From positions 1 to 9,055 of the forward strand of contig JADZDN010000100.1 of the NCBI GenBank assembly GCA_020851015.1: a DNA stretch of 9,055 nucleotides. Direction: 5' to 3'. The first letter of the stretch is position 1, and every line of letters starts with the position of its first letter. This document shows positions 1-6,284 of the stretch, in pieces. The DNA is from Alphaproteobacteria bacterium (GTDB lineage Bacteria > Pseudomonadota > Alphaproteobacteria > JAEULC01). A program made the position numbers and the translations under genes. The notes beneath the pieces were generated by a model. That model ran no database searches. It saw nothing but the letters and a program-made list of their open reading frames with translations, and was not told the origin of the DNA.

Positions 1-78
1 AATAGAATCGAACCGCCATCGCACTGCTGACACGAGGCCGAAGCGCGAATCCGCTATCTCCGACGTGGTGTCCGTCAT
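1..78 (-). CDS. Possible N-terminus of an unrecognised protein, cut by the left edge
   Basis: An ATG on the minus strand at 76-78 opens a frame of 26 codons that is still open at position 1. The peptide begins MTDTTSEIADSRFG, which I do not recognise as any family. It lies in the same direction as the two genes to its right and about 215 nt after the aminotransferase stop. No good Shine-Dalgarno sequence precedes it (the bases before ATG are CCGCCACGAG). Open frames of this length arise by chance in GC-rich DNA, so this is only a weak proposal; more sequence to the left would settle it. Confidence 0.25.
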   Translation of the reverse strand, partial: MTDTTSEIADSRFGLVSAVRWRFDSI

Positions 79-133
79 CTCGTGGCGGTGCGTCCTTCCT
101 ACCTTGGTGTCGTGGTGCCTTGGTGGCATCCGC

Positions 134-165
134 GCTTGCCGGGCGGTCCATGCTTGCCCGGCGGT
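134..165. repeat. Two-copy direct repeat, period 18
   Basis: GCTTGCCGGGCGGT (134-147) recurs at 152-165 with one difference (GCTTGCCCGGCGGT). It sits in the 293-nt stretch left of the aminotransferase, where I see no convincing gene apart from the weak partial frame at 1-78. The preceding bases (about 103-127) also repeat short TTGGTG/TCGTGGTG units. This may be degenerate intergenic repeat material. Confidence 0.45.
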
Positions 166-174
166 GGCGCGGTT

Positions 175-211
175 CCCCCTCCCCCTAGCCCCTTCCCGCA
201 AGGGGAGGGGG
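175..211. terminator. C/G-rich intergenic hairpin after the aminotransferase
   Basis: CCCCCTCCCC (175-184) is perfectly complementary to GGGGAGGGGG (202-211). An alternative inner stem pairs CCCCTT (189-194) with AAGGGG (200-205) around a 5-nt loop. It lies 83 nt beyond the stop of the minus-strand operon, so it could end that transcript. There is no U-tract on either side, so it is not a textbook intrinsic terminator. Short C/G-rich hairpins of this kind are common between genes in GC-rich proteobacteria and may be a dispersed repeat; a genome-wide count would tell. Confidence 0.4.
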
Positions 212-293
212 GACTACACATGAAATCTACGCGGCGGCGGTTCGCGAGCCGGACAGTCGTGGGGACAAGCCGGGCTTCCCTGAAATAAGACGC

Positions 294-1226
294 CTACAGC
301 CGGCGCAGGTACTGGCCGATGAAGTCGCAGTCCACCAGCTTGATATAGGCGTCGGTCAGCCGCTTGGTGACCGGGCCGGGAATGCCGTTGGCGGCGTAGC
401 TCTGGCCGTTGACGCTCTGCACCGGCGCGATGCACAGCGACGTCGAGGTCAGGAACACCTCGTCCGCCGTGTAGGCGTCGTAGAGGTCGATGTCCTGCTC
501 GTGCACCTTGATCTTCAGCTCGGCCGCCAGTTCCAGCACGGTCTGCCGGCTGACGCCGGGCAGCACGTTGCGCGTGCGCGGCGTGTAGAGCTCGCCGTCG
601 CGCACCGTGAAGATGTTGCTGCCCAGCCCCTCCGCGAGGTTGCCCTGCATGTCCAGCAGCACCGCCCAGGCGAGCGGGTCCTGCGAGCGCACCTCCTGGT
701 CGGCCACGATCATGTTGAGATAGTTGTGCGTCTTGGCGCGCGGGCTCATCACCTCGGGCGGGGCGCGGCGCACCGCCGGCGTGATGACCTTGAGCCCGTC
801 GCGGAACATCACCGCGCGCTCCTTCAACGGCAGCGGCAGGCATTCGACGATCACGTTCGGCGTCGAGGGCAGGTAGTCGACGCTCTCGGCCCCGCGCGTG
901 ATGCGCTGCGAGACCCAGTAGTCGTCGTCCTTGTCGAGCAGGTGCAGGTTGCGCGCCAGCACGTCCTCGGTGATCTGGCACATCTCGGCCGATCCCATGC
1001 CGGGGTCGAGGCGCAGGTATTTCAGCGTGCGGTAGAAGCGGTCGACATGGTCCTTCAGGCGGAAGATGCGGTGCGCGAAGGTGCGCGTGGTGTCGAAGGC
1101 GCCGTCGCCGTACTTCACGCCGCGGTCGCGGAAGCTGATGCGGACCTCGCTCTCCGGCATGATCTGGCCGTTGAACCAGGCGACGCGCTGGTTGGCGCGC
1201 GGCACGGCGGTTTTCGTATCGGGCAT
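294..1226 (-). CDS. Class IV PLP aminotransferase, branched-chain aminotransferase type
   Basis: A 310-residue protein of the fold-type IV PLP family (branched-chain amino acid transaminase, D-amino acid transaminase, aminodeoxychorismate lyase). Visible family features are the N-terminal VKYGDGAFDTTR segment (38-48), Arg56 in RLKDH (the conserved phosphate-binding Arg region), the Schiff-base Lys165 in AKTHNYLN, Glu199 in EGLGSNIF and the LPGVSRQT loop (222-229). Length matches the BCAT family (about 300-310). It would be cytosolic and transfer an amino group between an amino acid and a 2-oxo acid, probably 2-oxoglutarate. The ATG at 1226 is preceded by AGAGGAG at good spacing; a longer frame extending upstream only overlaps the neighbour. 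It follows the cyclodeaminase-family gene by 23 nt, so the two are an operon. BCAT-like sequence does not prove branched-chain specificity; ilvE is not assigned because there is no ilv context and a catabolic role with the neighbour is as likely. Confidence 0.93.
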   Translation of the reverse strand: MPDTKTAVPRANQRVAWFNGQIMPESEVRISFRDRGVKYGDGAFDTTRTFAHRIFRLKDHVDRFYRTLKYLRLDPGMGSAEMCQITEDVLARNLHLLDKDDDYWVSQRITRGAESVDYLPSTPNVIVECLPLPLKERAVMFRDGLKVITPAVRRAPPEVMSPRAKTHNYLNMIVADQEVRSQDPLAWAVLLDMQGNLAEGLGSNIFTVRDGELYTPRTRNVLPGVSRQTVLELAAELKIKVHEQDIDLYDAYTADEVFLTSTSLCIAPVQSVNGQSYAANGIPGPVTKRLTDAYIKLVDCDFIGQYLRRL

Positions 1227-1249
1227 CGATGTGTCTCCTCTGCGGCGGC

Positions 1250-2266
1250 TCAAGCGTAGCGCAGGCGCTGGCCCAAGCCTAGCCGTGCCGCTTTCTCGAG
1301 CATCGCGTGGCCCAGCGCGATGTCGCTCAGGCTCAAGCCGCGGTGCCAGAACAGGATCGTCTCGTCGTCGCGCTCGCGGCCCTTCTTGCGGCCGGCCGCG
1401 ACCTCGCACAACTCGCCGTGCAGGTTCTTTTCCGACAGCCGGCCGCTTTCGACATGCCGGCGCAGGCAGCCGAACTTGCCCGTGCCCGGCTTGCACTGGC
1501 CCCAGTCGTCGACGAGCACCTTGTCCATGCCGTCCAGGATGTCGTCCTCGACCGCGCTCATCGTGCCGTAGGGCATGACCAGCGCCGACTTCTTGATCCA
1601 CTTGGTCTTGAACATCGGCGCCGGCTCGACCAGGCGCGAGGCCTCGACCATGATGTCCGCGCCTTCCAGGCAGGACTGCCAGTCGTCGGTCGCCACCACC
1701 TTCTTGCCGAGGTCGCGCGACAGCTTTGCCGCGAAGGCGTCCTGGCTCTCCTTGCGCCGGGAATGCACCCGTATCTCGTCGAGGTTGAACAGGTGGTCGA
1801 TCAGCCGGACGTTCCAGTAGGCCGAGCCGCGGGCGCCGATATGGCCCAGCACCTTGGCACCCTTGCGCGCGAGGTACTTGGCGCCCAGCGCGGTCAGCGC
1901 CCCGGTGCGCATGTCGGTGATCAGCGCGGCGTCGAGCAGCGCGCGCGGCATGCCGGTGCGCGGGTCGAACAGGTTGAGCAGCGCCATCTCCGAGGTCAGG
2001 CCGAGCTTGTAGTTGTCCACATAGTCGCCGACGATCTTGACGCCGGCCAGGTCGATCGGAGCGATGTAGCCCCGCAACACGTTGAAATGGCCGCGGAAGG
2101 CGGGGTCCGGCTGGAGGTGGACGCGCGGCTCGATCACCGTTTGGCCACGGCCCTGTGCCAGAAGCCCGCCTTCCACCGCGCCGAGGATTTCGGCGTCGGT
2201 CATCGCCAGCCGGTCGATGTCCGGCCCGTTCAAGAAGGTGAAATGGATTTCCCCGCCCGCGGTCAT
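1250..2266 (-). CDS. Ornithine cyclodeaminase / mu-crystallin family NAD(P)-dependent enzyme
   Basis: A 338-residue protein of the OCD/mu-crystallin family, which includes ornithine cyclodeaminase, archaeal alanine dehydrogenase, ketimine reductases and the SbnB/EutC types. The N-terminal part carries substrate-site residues seen across the family: Arg48 in EPRVHLQP, Lys87 in DNYKLGL, and Arg120 in DMRTGALTALG. The Rossmann segment begins with GHIGARGSAYWN (141-152) in place of the commoner GxGxQA motif. Asp253 in VLVDDWGQ is at the position of the catalytic Asp of ornithine cyclodeaminase. The ATG at 2266 is preceded by AAGGGGGGTGA at good spacing. It is the first gene of a two-gene operon with the class IV aminotransferase. 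The likely reaction is NAD(P)-linked deamination, cyclisation or imine reduction of an amino acid; the substrate cannot be read from the sequence. The C-terminal FWHRGLSLSDIALG replaces the usual K-S-x-G-x-A-x-x-D motif, so classical ornithine cyclodeaminase activity is not assured. Confidence 0.9.
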   Translation of the reverse strand: MTAGGEIHFTFLNGPDIDRLAMTDAEILGAVEGGLLAQGRGQTVIEPRVHLQPDPAFRGHFNVLRGYIAPIDLAGVKIVGDYVDNYKLGLTSEMALLNLFDPRTGMPRALLDAALITDMRTGALTALGAKYLARKGAKVLGHIGARGSAYWNVRLIDHLFNLDEIRVHSRRKESQDAFAAKLSRDLGKKVVATDDWQSCLEGADIMVEASRLVEPAPMFKTKWIKKSALVMPYGTMSAVEDDILDGMDKVLVDDWGQCKPGTGKFGCLRRHVESGRLSEKNLHGELCEVAAGRKKGRERDDETILFWHRGLSLSDIALGHAMLEKAARLGLGQRLRYA

Positions 2267-2281
2267 GCGTCACCCCCCTTG

Positions 2282-2292
2282 TGTCCTGGACA
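2282..2292. promoter_or_regulatory. Candidate operator: TGTCC-T-GGACA inverted repeat
   Basis: A perfect 5-bp inverted repeat, TGTCC and GGACA separated by one base, between the candidate minus-strand -10 and the ribosome binding site of the cyclodeaminase-family gene. The same half-sites occur at 2378-2390 on the other side of the divergent region, which argues against chance. The binding protein is unknown and no regulator gene is in the window. Confidence 0.35.
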
Positions 2293-2298
2293 ACACGG

Positions 2299-2328
2299 GT
2301 TCTAGCGCGCCGCGGCGCGGGAAGCCAA
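2299..2328 (-). promoter_or_regulatory. Candidate promoter of the cyclodeaminase-aminotransferase operon
   Basis: On the minus strand TTGGCT (2323-2328) and TAGAAC (2299-2304) are 18 nt apart, each matching 4 of 6 sigma-70 consensus positions. Transcription would start near 2292, giving a leader of about 25-30 nt. The spacer contains a perfect 14-bp palindrome, CGCGCCGCGGCGCG (2306-2319), and a TGTCC/GGACA dyad lies at the predicted start point. No experimental support; moderate to weak. Confidence 0.3.
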
Positions 2329-2370
2329 TGGAGAGGGACCGCGCCGGCCGGCCGATCCGCCCGTTCGACC

Positions 2371-2399
2371 TTGGAATTGTCCGTCGGACATCGTACAAC
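2371..2399 (+). promoter_or_regulatory. Candidate promoter of the glycosyltransferase operon with embedded operator
   Basis: TTGGAA (2371-2376) and TACAAC (2394-2399) are separated by exactly 17 nt, each matching 4 of 6 sigma-70 consensus positions. The spacer holds the perfect dyad TGTCCGTCGGACA (2378-2390), six base pairs around one central base, a good position for a repressor. Transcription would start near 2406, about 22 nt before the ATG at 2429, which favours that start over the TTG at 2411. Confidence 0.4.
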
Positions 2400-2428
2400 T
2401 CGCCACGGGTTTGAAGTCGATCCAGTCC

Positions 2429-3814
2429 ATGACCGCCTCATCGCTTCCGTTATCCGATCTGCCGGCTGCCGGCCCGGCGGCCGCGCGTCCGGCCGCGCCG
2501 GGCGTCGACCGGCCGCTGTCGGTCGGCGTGATCGTCGACCTGGTCTGGGGCCCTTGGGCGGGCGGGCACGTGAAGTGCTGGGAGCGCATCGCCGCCGCCG
2601 CCGCCGCCATGCCGCGCGAGCTTGACGTGACCGTGCACTACCTGGGCGAGAAGAGCGGAACGGTCGAGCTGGCCGACAACGTGCGCTTCCAGCTGCACCG
2701 GCCGCTGATCAACACCAAGTGGCTGGGCTTCACCGACAACCGGCAGAATCACACCTGCCTGGCGCCCTACCATGCCGGGTTGTCGCAGGCGCTGGCGCAG
2801 CACGACATCGTCCATGCCACCGGCGCCTTCTTCAGCCTGGCCAAGACCGGCCTGCGCCACGCCCGGCGCAACGATGTGCCGCTGGTCTATTCCTTCCACA
2901 CCGACACCGTCGCCTACACGCGGCACTACTCGCGCGAAATCCTGAAACGCTGGTTCGGCGACGGCGCGATCCTGCGCTTCCTGGTCGACAAGGTGCGCTA
3001 CGACCAGATCTCGGGCGACCGGATGCAGCGCGTGCTCGACCACTACCTGCAGCAATGCGACTGGGTGCTGGCGTCCAAGCCCGAGGATCGCAGCGTGGCC
3101 GAGCGCGTGGTGTCGTCGGAGCGCGTGTCCTACCTGCGGCGCGGCATCGACCGCGGCGTGTTCGCCCCGCAGCGGCGCGATCGCGGGCGGCTGCTGTCGT
3201 CCTATGGCATCGCCGAAGACCGCTTCGTGGTGATGTTCGTCGGCCGCGTCGACGACGCCAAGAACGTGATGACCGTCGCACGGGCCACCAAGCGGCTGGT
3301 CGAGGCCGGGGCGCCGATCCACCTGGCGATCGCCGGCACCGGCAGCCGCGCCGCCGACGTGCGCGCCCTTCTGGGCGACGCGGTCACGCTGTGCGGCCAG
3401 GTCGAGCCGGACACACTGGGCTGGCTCTACGCCAGCGCCGACGTCTTCGCCTTCCCGTCCGAATTCGAGATCATGCCCAACGTGGTGAACGAGGCGCGGG
3501 CCTGCGGCCTGCCCGTGCTGGTGTCGCAGAACATCGGCGGCGCGGATTTGATCGATCCGGGCGGCGTGGACGGGCTGCGCCTGCCAGGACGGGACCCCGC
3601 CGCCTGGGCCGAGGCGATCGGCGCATTGATGCGCGATCGCGGCCGCTGGATGTCGCTGGCCGAGGCCGGGCTGCGCCGCGTGGCGGCGATGGCGCCGGGA
3701 TGGGACGACGTGCTGCGCCAGGACCTGCTGCCGGTCTGGCGGCGGGTGATCGAGGAACGACGGAGCGCCGGTGTTCGGCAAGCGTATCCTGCTGCTGGCG
3801 CCGCACCCGGATGA
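2429..3814 (+). CDS. GT4-family glycosyltransferase (GT-B fold)
   Basis: A retaining nucleotide-sugar glycosyltransferase of 461 residues, probably cytosolic or at the inner membrane face. After a low-complexity Ala/Pro N-terminus (1-28) the acceptor Rossmann domain starts at SVGVIVDLVWGPWAGG (31-46). The donor domain opens with FVGRVDDAKN (270-279), followed by IAGTGS (301-306), and contains the E-x7-E motif Glu347-Glu355 in FEIMPNVVNEA and the GLPVL segment (360-364), all typical of GT4. No membrane segment or signal peptide is evident. The ATG at 2429 lacks a good Shine-Dalgarno; an in-frame TTG at 2411 would add six residues. Its 3' end overlaps the deacetylase gene by 44 nt, indicating co-transcription. 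GT4 enzymes paired with PIG-L deacetylases make amino-sugar glycosides in several pathways (for example MshA/MshB in mycothiol synthesis), but donor and acceptor cannot be read here. Confidence 0.92.
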   Translation: MTASSLPLSDLPAAGPAAARPAAPGVDRPLSVGVIVDLVWGPWAGGHVKCWERIAAAAAAMPRELDVTVHYLGEKSGTVELADNVRFQLHRPLINTKWLGFTDNRQNHTCLAPYHAGLSQALAQHDIVHATGAFFSLAKTGLRHARRNDVPLVYSFHTDTVAYTRHYSREILKRWFGDGAILRFLVDKVRYDQISGDRMQRVLDHYLQQCDWVLASKPEDRSVAERVVSSERVSYLRRGIDRGVFAPQRRDRGRLLSSYGIAEDRFVVMFVGRVDDAKNVMTVARATKRLVEAGAPIHLAIAGTGSRAADVRALLGDAVTLCGQVEPDTLGWLYASADVFAFPSEFEIMPNVVNEARACGLPVLVSQNIGGADLIDPGGVDGLRLPGRDPAAWAEAIGALMRDRGRWMSLAEAGLRRVAAMAPGWDDVLRQDLLPVWRRVIEERRSAGVRQAYPAAGAAPG

Positions 3815-4541
3815 CGAGGTCGTCGGGGCGTCAGCCGCGATCGGTCGCGCAAGGGCCGCTGGCGGCGAGGTCTTCGTCGCCTTTCTGAGCACCGGAGTTC
3901 CCGACCGCGAACTCTTCTGGTTCTGGCAGCGAAACGGCCGCGCCGCGCGGGTTGCCCAGCGGCGGGCCGAAAGCGAGGCGGCCGCTAGGCTGCTGGGCTT
4001 CACGATCGCGCTGTTCCAGGAAATCCCCACCCGCAACCTGAAGTCGGAGCTGGCCGGAACGCGCGCCCGGCTGGTCGACCTGATCGCCCGGCGCCAGATC
4101 GACATGGTCTGGGTGCCCGCCTACGAGGGCGCGCACCAGGACCACGACGCGGCGAACTTCCTGGCCTCGACGTTCGGCGACCGCGTCCAGGTATGGGAGT
4201 TCGCGGAATACAACAACGCCGGCGGTCGCACGCACAGCCAGGAATTCCCCGCGCCCAACGGAACGGAGATCGAGCTTCGCCTGCGCGAGCGGGAGATGGC
4301 GGCCAAGCGCGCCGCGCTGACGCTCTATGGATCGGAGCGCGGCAATCTCTCGCATATCCAGGTCGGGCGCGAGGCCTTCCGCCCCCTGGCCGCCTATGAC
4401 TATGCGCGGCCGCCGCACCAGGGCATCCTGTTCTACCAGCGCTTCCAGTGGGTATGGCCGCGCCACCCGCGCGTGGACTACACCAGGCCGCAGGCGGTCT
4501 CGGACGCCATCGGCGCGTTCCGCGCCCGCGCGAAGACCTGA
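3771..4541 (+). CDS. PIG-L / LmbE family N-deacetylase
   Basis: A 256-residue zinc hydrolase of the PIG-L (LmbE/MshB/BshB) family, which removes the N-acetyl group from GlcNAc-type glycosides. The N-terminal motif APHPDDE (10-16) provides His12 and Asp15 as metal ligands and Asp14 as the probable general base; the second motif, GAHQDHD (120-126), gives the third ligand, His125. Length is typical. Start is GTG at 3771, preceded by GGAG five bases upstream and giving MFGKRILLLAPHPDDE, the expected N-terminus of the family. It begins inside the 3' end of the glycosyltransferase gene, in another frame, so the two are translationally close and their products likely act in sequence. A cupin gene follows after 23 nt. 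The substrate is inferred from the neighbour only; MshB-like, BshB-like or glycolipid deacetylase roles are all possible. Confidence 0.93.
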   Translation: MFGKRILLLAPHPDDEVVGASAAIGRARAAGGEVFVAFLSTGVPDRELFWFWQRNGRAARVAQRRAESEAAARLLGFTIALFQEIPTRNLKSELAGTRARLVDLIARRQIDMVWVPAYEGAHQDHDAANFLASTFGDRVQVWEFAEYNNAGGRTHSQEFPAPNGTEIELRLREREMAAKRAALTLYGSERGNLSHIQVGREAFRPLAAYDYARPPHQGILFYQRFQWVWPRHPRVDYTRPQAVSDAIGAFRARAKT

Positions 4542-4564
4542 TCCGGCATGACCGCAGGAGCGAA

Positions 4565-4867
4565 ATGATGCACGAGAACGATCGCCGGCCGCTGGCCATC
4601 GGCACCAAGCAGATCGAGACCGACCGCGTGATCGTGACCGAATGGCGCTTTCCGCCCGGCGCGCACACCGGATGGCACCGCCACGGCCACGACTACGTGG
4701 TCGTGCCGATCACCACCGGGCGGCTCGACATCTTCAACGGCAAGGAGACGCTTCCGGCCCAATTGACCAAGGGCGTGTCCTACAACCGACCGGTCGGGGT
4801 CGAGCACGACGTGATCAACCCGAACGACTTCGAGTTCGTGTTCGTCGAGGTCGAGCTGAAGCCCTGA
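4565..4867 (+). CDS. Small single-domain cupin
   Basis: A 100-residue one-domain cupin beta-barrel. Motif 1 is visible in GAHTGWHRHGHDYVVVPITTG (32-52), with metal-ligand candidates His38 and His40 and possibly His42 or Asp43; motif 2 is PVGVEHDVINPND (76-88) with His81. Such proteins are metal-dependent isomerases, dioxygenases or small-molecule binders, and activity cannot be assigned from the motif alone. Two consecutive ATGs (4565 and 4568) follow AGGAG at 4556-4560; the second has the better spacing, so the protein may be one residue shorter. It is third in the plus-strand operon, 23 nt after the deacetylase. Its last 53 nt overlap the 3' end of the ATP-grasp gene on the opposite strand. 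A longer in-frame extension to 4448 overlaps the deacetylase and is unlikely. Confidence 0.88.
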   Translation: MMHENDRRPLAIGTKQIETDRVIVTEWRFPPGAHTGWHRHGHDYVVVPITTGRLDIFNGKETLPAQLTKGVSYNRPVGVEHDVINPNDFEFVFVEVELKP

Positions 4868-6227
4868 CGGGCGCGCGGGCCTGCGCCGCGTCGCGGGCCT
4901 CGGCCGGCCCGAAGCGGAAGTCCAGCCGCCGGACGATCTGCGCGCAGCGCGACGCCAGCTCGGAACGCCGGTCCGCGCCGACATAGACGCAGGCGTAGCG
5001 ATAGGTGAACTCGTCCTGCACATAGTCGGACAGCCGCCGCCCGGCCGCGCACAGAAGGTCCACGCGGCTGTCCGCGAACAGGCTTTCCGCCGCCGCGATC
5101 TCTCCCGCGGCCGGCACGCGGCGGACCCGGGCGTCATGCGGCAGGCGCAGCACGAAGCACGCGCCCACGCGATGCCGGCCCTTGCCCTTCGGGTGCGCCA
5201 CCGGACGGCCGAGCGCCAGGTCGACGAGCGCGCGATGGCTGTGCTGCCCGTCGACCAGATGGTAGAGCGGGCTGAACTGCGAGCAGAAGCGCGGATTGAT
5301 CTCGAGGATCTTGATCGCGCGCGTCCGGGCGTCGACGAAGAATTCGACGTTGAAGAACCCGCCGTCGAAGCCGGCCGCGCCCAGCACCGCGGCCGCGATC
5401 CGCGCCATTGCGTCCTGGGTCGGGCGCGGCAGGCGGCTGGGATATTCGAAGCGCGCGAAGCTGCGGCGGTTGGCCGTCCGGTAGGAATCGACCACGCCCA
5501 GCGCCACCGCCTGGCCGCCCGCGACGTAGCCTTCGAGCGTCACCTGGTGGCCTTTCAGTTCCTCCTCGATGATCGCGTGCTCGCCGCCGAGCGCGGGCAG
5601 GCCCATGGGAGCGGCGCCGAGCAGGCCGAGCGATGCGTTGAACGCGAACTGGAATCCATTCATCCGCTCGGCGATCGTCTGCAGGTTCCGCGACAACCGC
5701 GCGGCGTTCGTCGCACGCAGCGCCAGGAAGGACATCGACGACTTGATCGGCTTGACCCAGCACGGGAAACCCAGCGCGCGACCGTCCAGCCTTGTGCGCG
5801 TGCGCAGGTCGACCGCGTCGAAGCCCGGCGTATGCGCCGCGGCCGCTCGCGCCTGGATCGTGCGCGACCAGTATTTGTGCTGGAGCAGCATCAGGCTGCG
5901 CAGCGACGGGGCGGGAAGCGCCAGCGCGTCGGCGAGGCGGCTCGCGACCAGGCAGCACGGGTAGTCGTCGCAGGAGACGATGCCGTCGGCATGAATGGCC
6001 CGCCCGGCGAGCGCTGCTTGGATTTCCGCCGCCGCGCGCTCAGGATCGCAGGCATCGCCGTGCTCGACATCCGCGCCGTTCACCAGGATCGCGCGCAGCG
6101 ACCCGTGATGCCCGTCGCGCGCGATCAGGTCGATGTCGGCCGGAGTCAGCCCGATGCCGACGATCGTCGTTGCCGTTGCTCTAGCGCGGTTCGTACGCGC
6201 GGCGAAGCGGCGCTCGGCGATCCTCAC
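4815..6227 (-). CDS. ATP-grasp ligase (carboxylate-amine/peptide ligase type)
   Basis: About 470 residues (numbered from GTG at 6227). It has a pre-ATP Rossmann-like region (IVSCDDYPCCLVASRLADAL) followed by the ATP-grasp fold: Lys118 (LQHKYW), Lys159 in CWVKPIKSS, an acidic strand IIEEEL (219-224), Glu295 in FNVEFFVD, and LEINPRFCSQF with Glu309, Asn311 and Arg313 for Mg-ATP binding. Such enzymes activate a carboxylate as an acyl phosphate and join it to an amine or thiol. The start is uncertain: GTG at 6227 and TTG at 6260 are in frame, neither with a clear Shine-Dalgarno; codons between them look non-coding, so GTG is preferred. The recognisable domain ends near residue 440; the last 30 or so residues are Arg/Ala-rich and are partly antisense to the cupin 3' end. 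Substrates are unknown. It is convergent with the GT/PIG-L/cupin operon and downstream of tatA. Confidence 0.85.
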   Translation of the reverse strand: MRIAERRFAARTNRARATATTIVGIGLTPADIDLIARDGHHGSLRAILVNGADVEHGDACDPERAAAEIQAALAGRAIHADGIVSCDDYPCCLVASRLADALALPAPSLRSLMLLQHKYWSRTIQARAAAAHTPGFDAVDLRTRTRLDGRALGFPCWVKPIKSSMSFLALRATNAARLSRNLQTIAERMNGFQFAFNASLGLLGAAPMGLPALGGEHAIIEEELKGHQVTLEGYVAGGQAVALGVVDSYRTANRRSFARFEYPSRLPRPTQDAMARIAAAVLGAAGFDGGFFNVEFFVDARTRAIKILEINPRFCSQFSPLYHLVDGQHSHRALVDLALGRPVAHPKGKGRHRVGACFVLRLPHDARVRRVPAAGEIAAAESLFADSRVDLLCAAGRRLSDYVQDEFTYRYACVYVGADRRSELASRCAQIVRRLDFRFGPAEARDAAQARAPVRASARPRRTRTRSRSG

Positions 6228-6242
6228 GGCATAAGCTCGCGC

Positions 6243-6259
6243 TGGAGGCCGGCCCTCCA
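6243..6259. other. Short hairpin at the 5' side of the ATP-grasp gene
   Basis: TGGAGG (6243-6248) pairs with CCTCCA (6254-6259) around a 5-nt loop. It overlaps the alternative TTG start (6258-6260) and precedes the preferred GTG start, so in the transcript it could mask initiation or mark the end of the tatA message. Weak functional evidence. Confidence 0.3.
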
Positions 6260-6284
6260 AGCGCCGCTAGCTGCTTCTCCTGGT

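Noticed and set aside
82..288. A 68-residue plus-strand frame in the left intergenic region
   Set aside because: It runs through the repeats and the C/G hairpin, is Pro/Gly-rich, and has no ribosome binding site or family resemblance.
294..2441. A single 715-residue minus-strand frame spanning both left-hand genes
   Set aside because: Only its last 310 codons look like a protein (the aminotransferase). The upstream part is an Arg/Pro/Gly-rich out-of-frame shadow of the cyclodeaminase-family gene, which has its own frame, start and strong ribosome binding site.
2450..4105. A 551-residue minus-strand frame opposite the glycosyltransferase and deacetylase
   Set aside because: Composition is His/Arg/Gln/Ala-rich with no recognisable domain; it mirrors the G/C third-position bias of the real genes on the plus strand.
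2429..4541. Assigning mshA/mshB or bshA/bshB names to the GT4 and PIG-L genes
   Set aside because: The motifs define only the broad families; there is no MshC, MshD or BshC gene in the window and those pathways are not typical of alphaproteobacteria.
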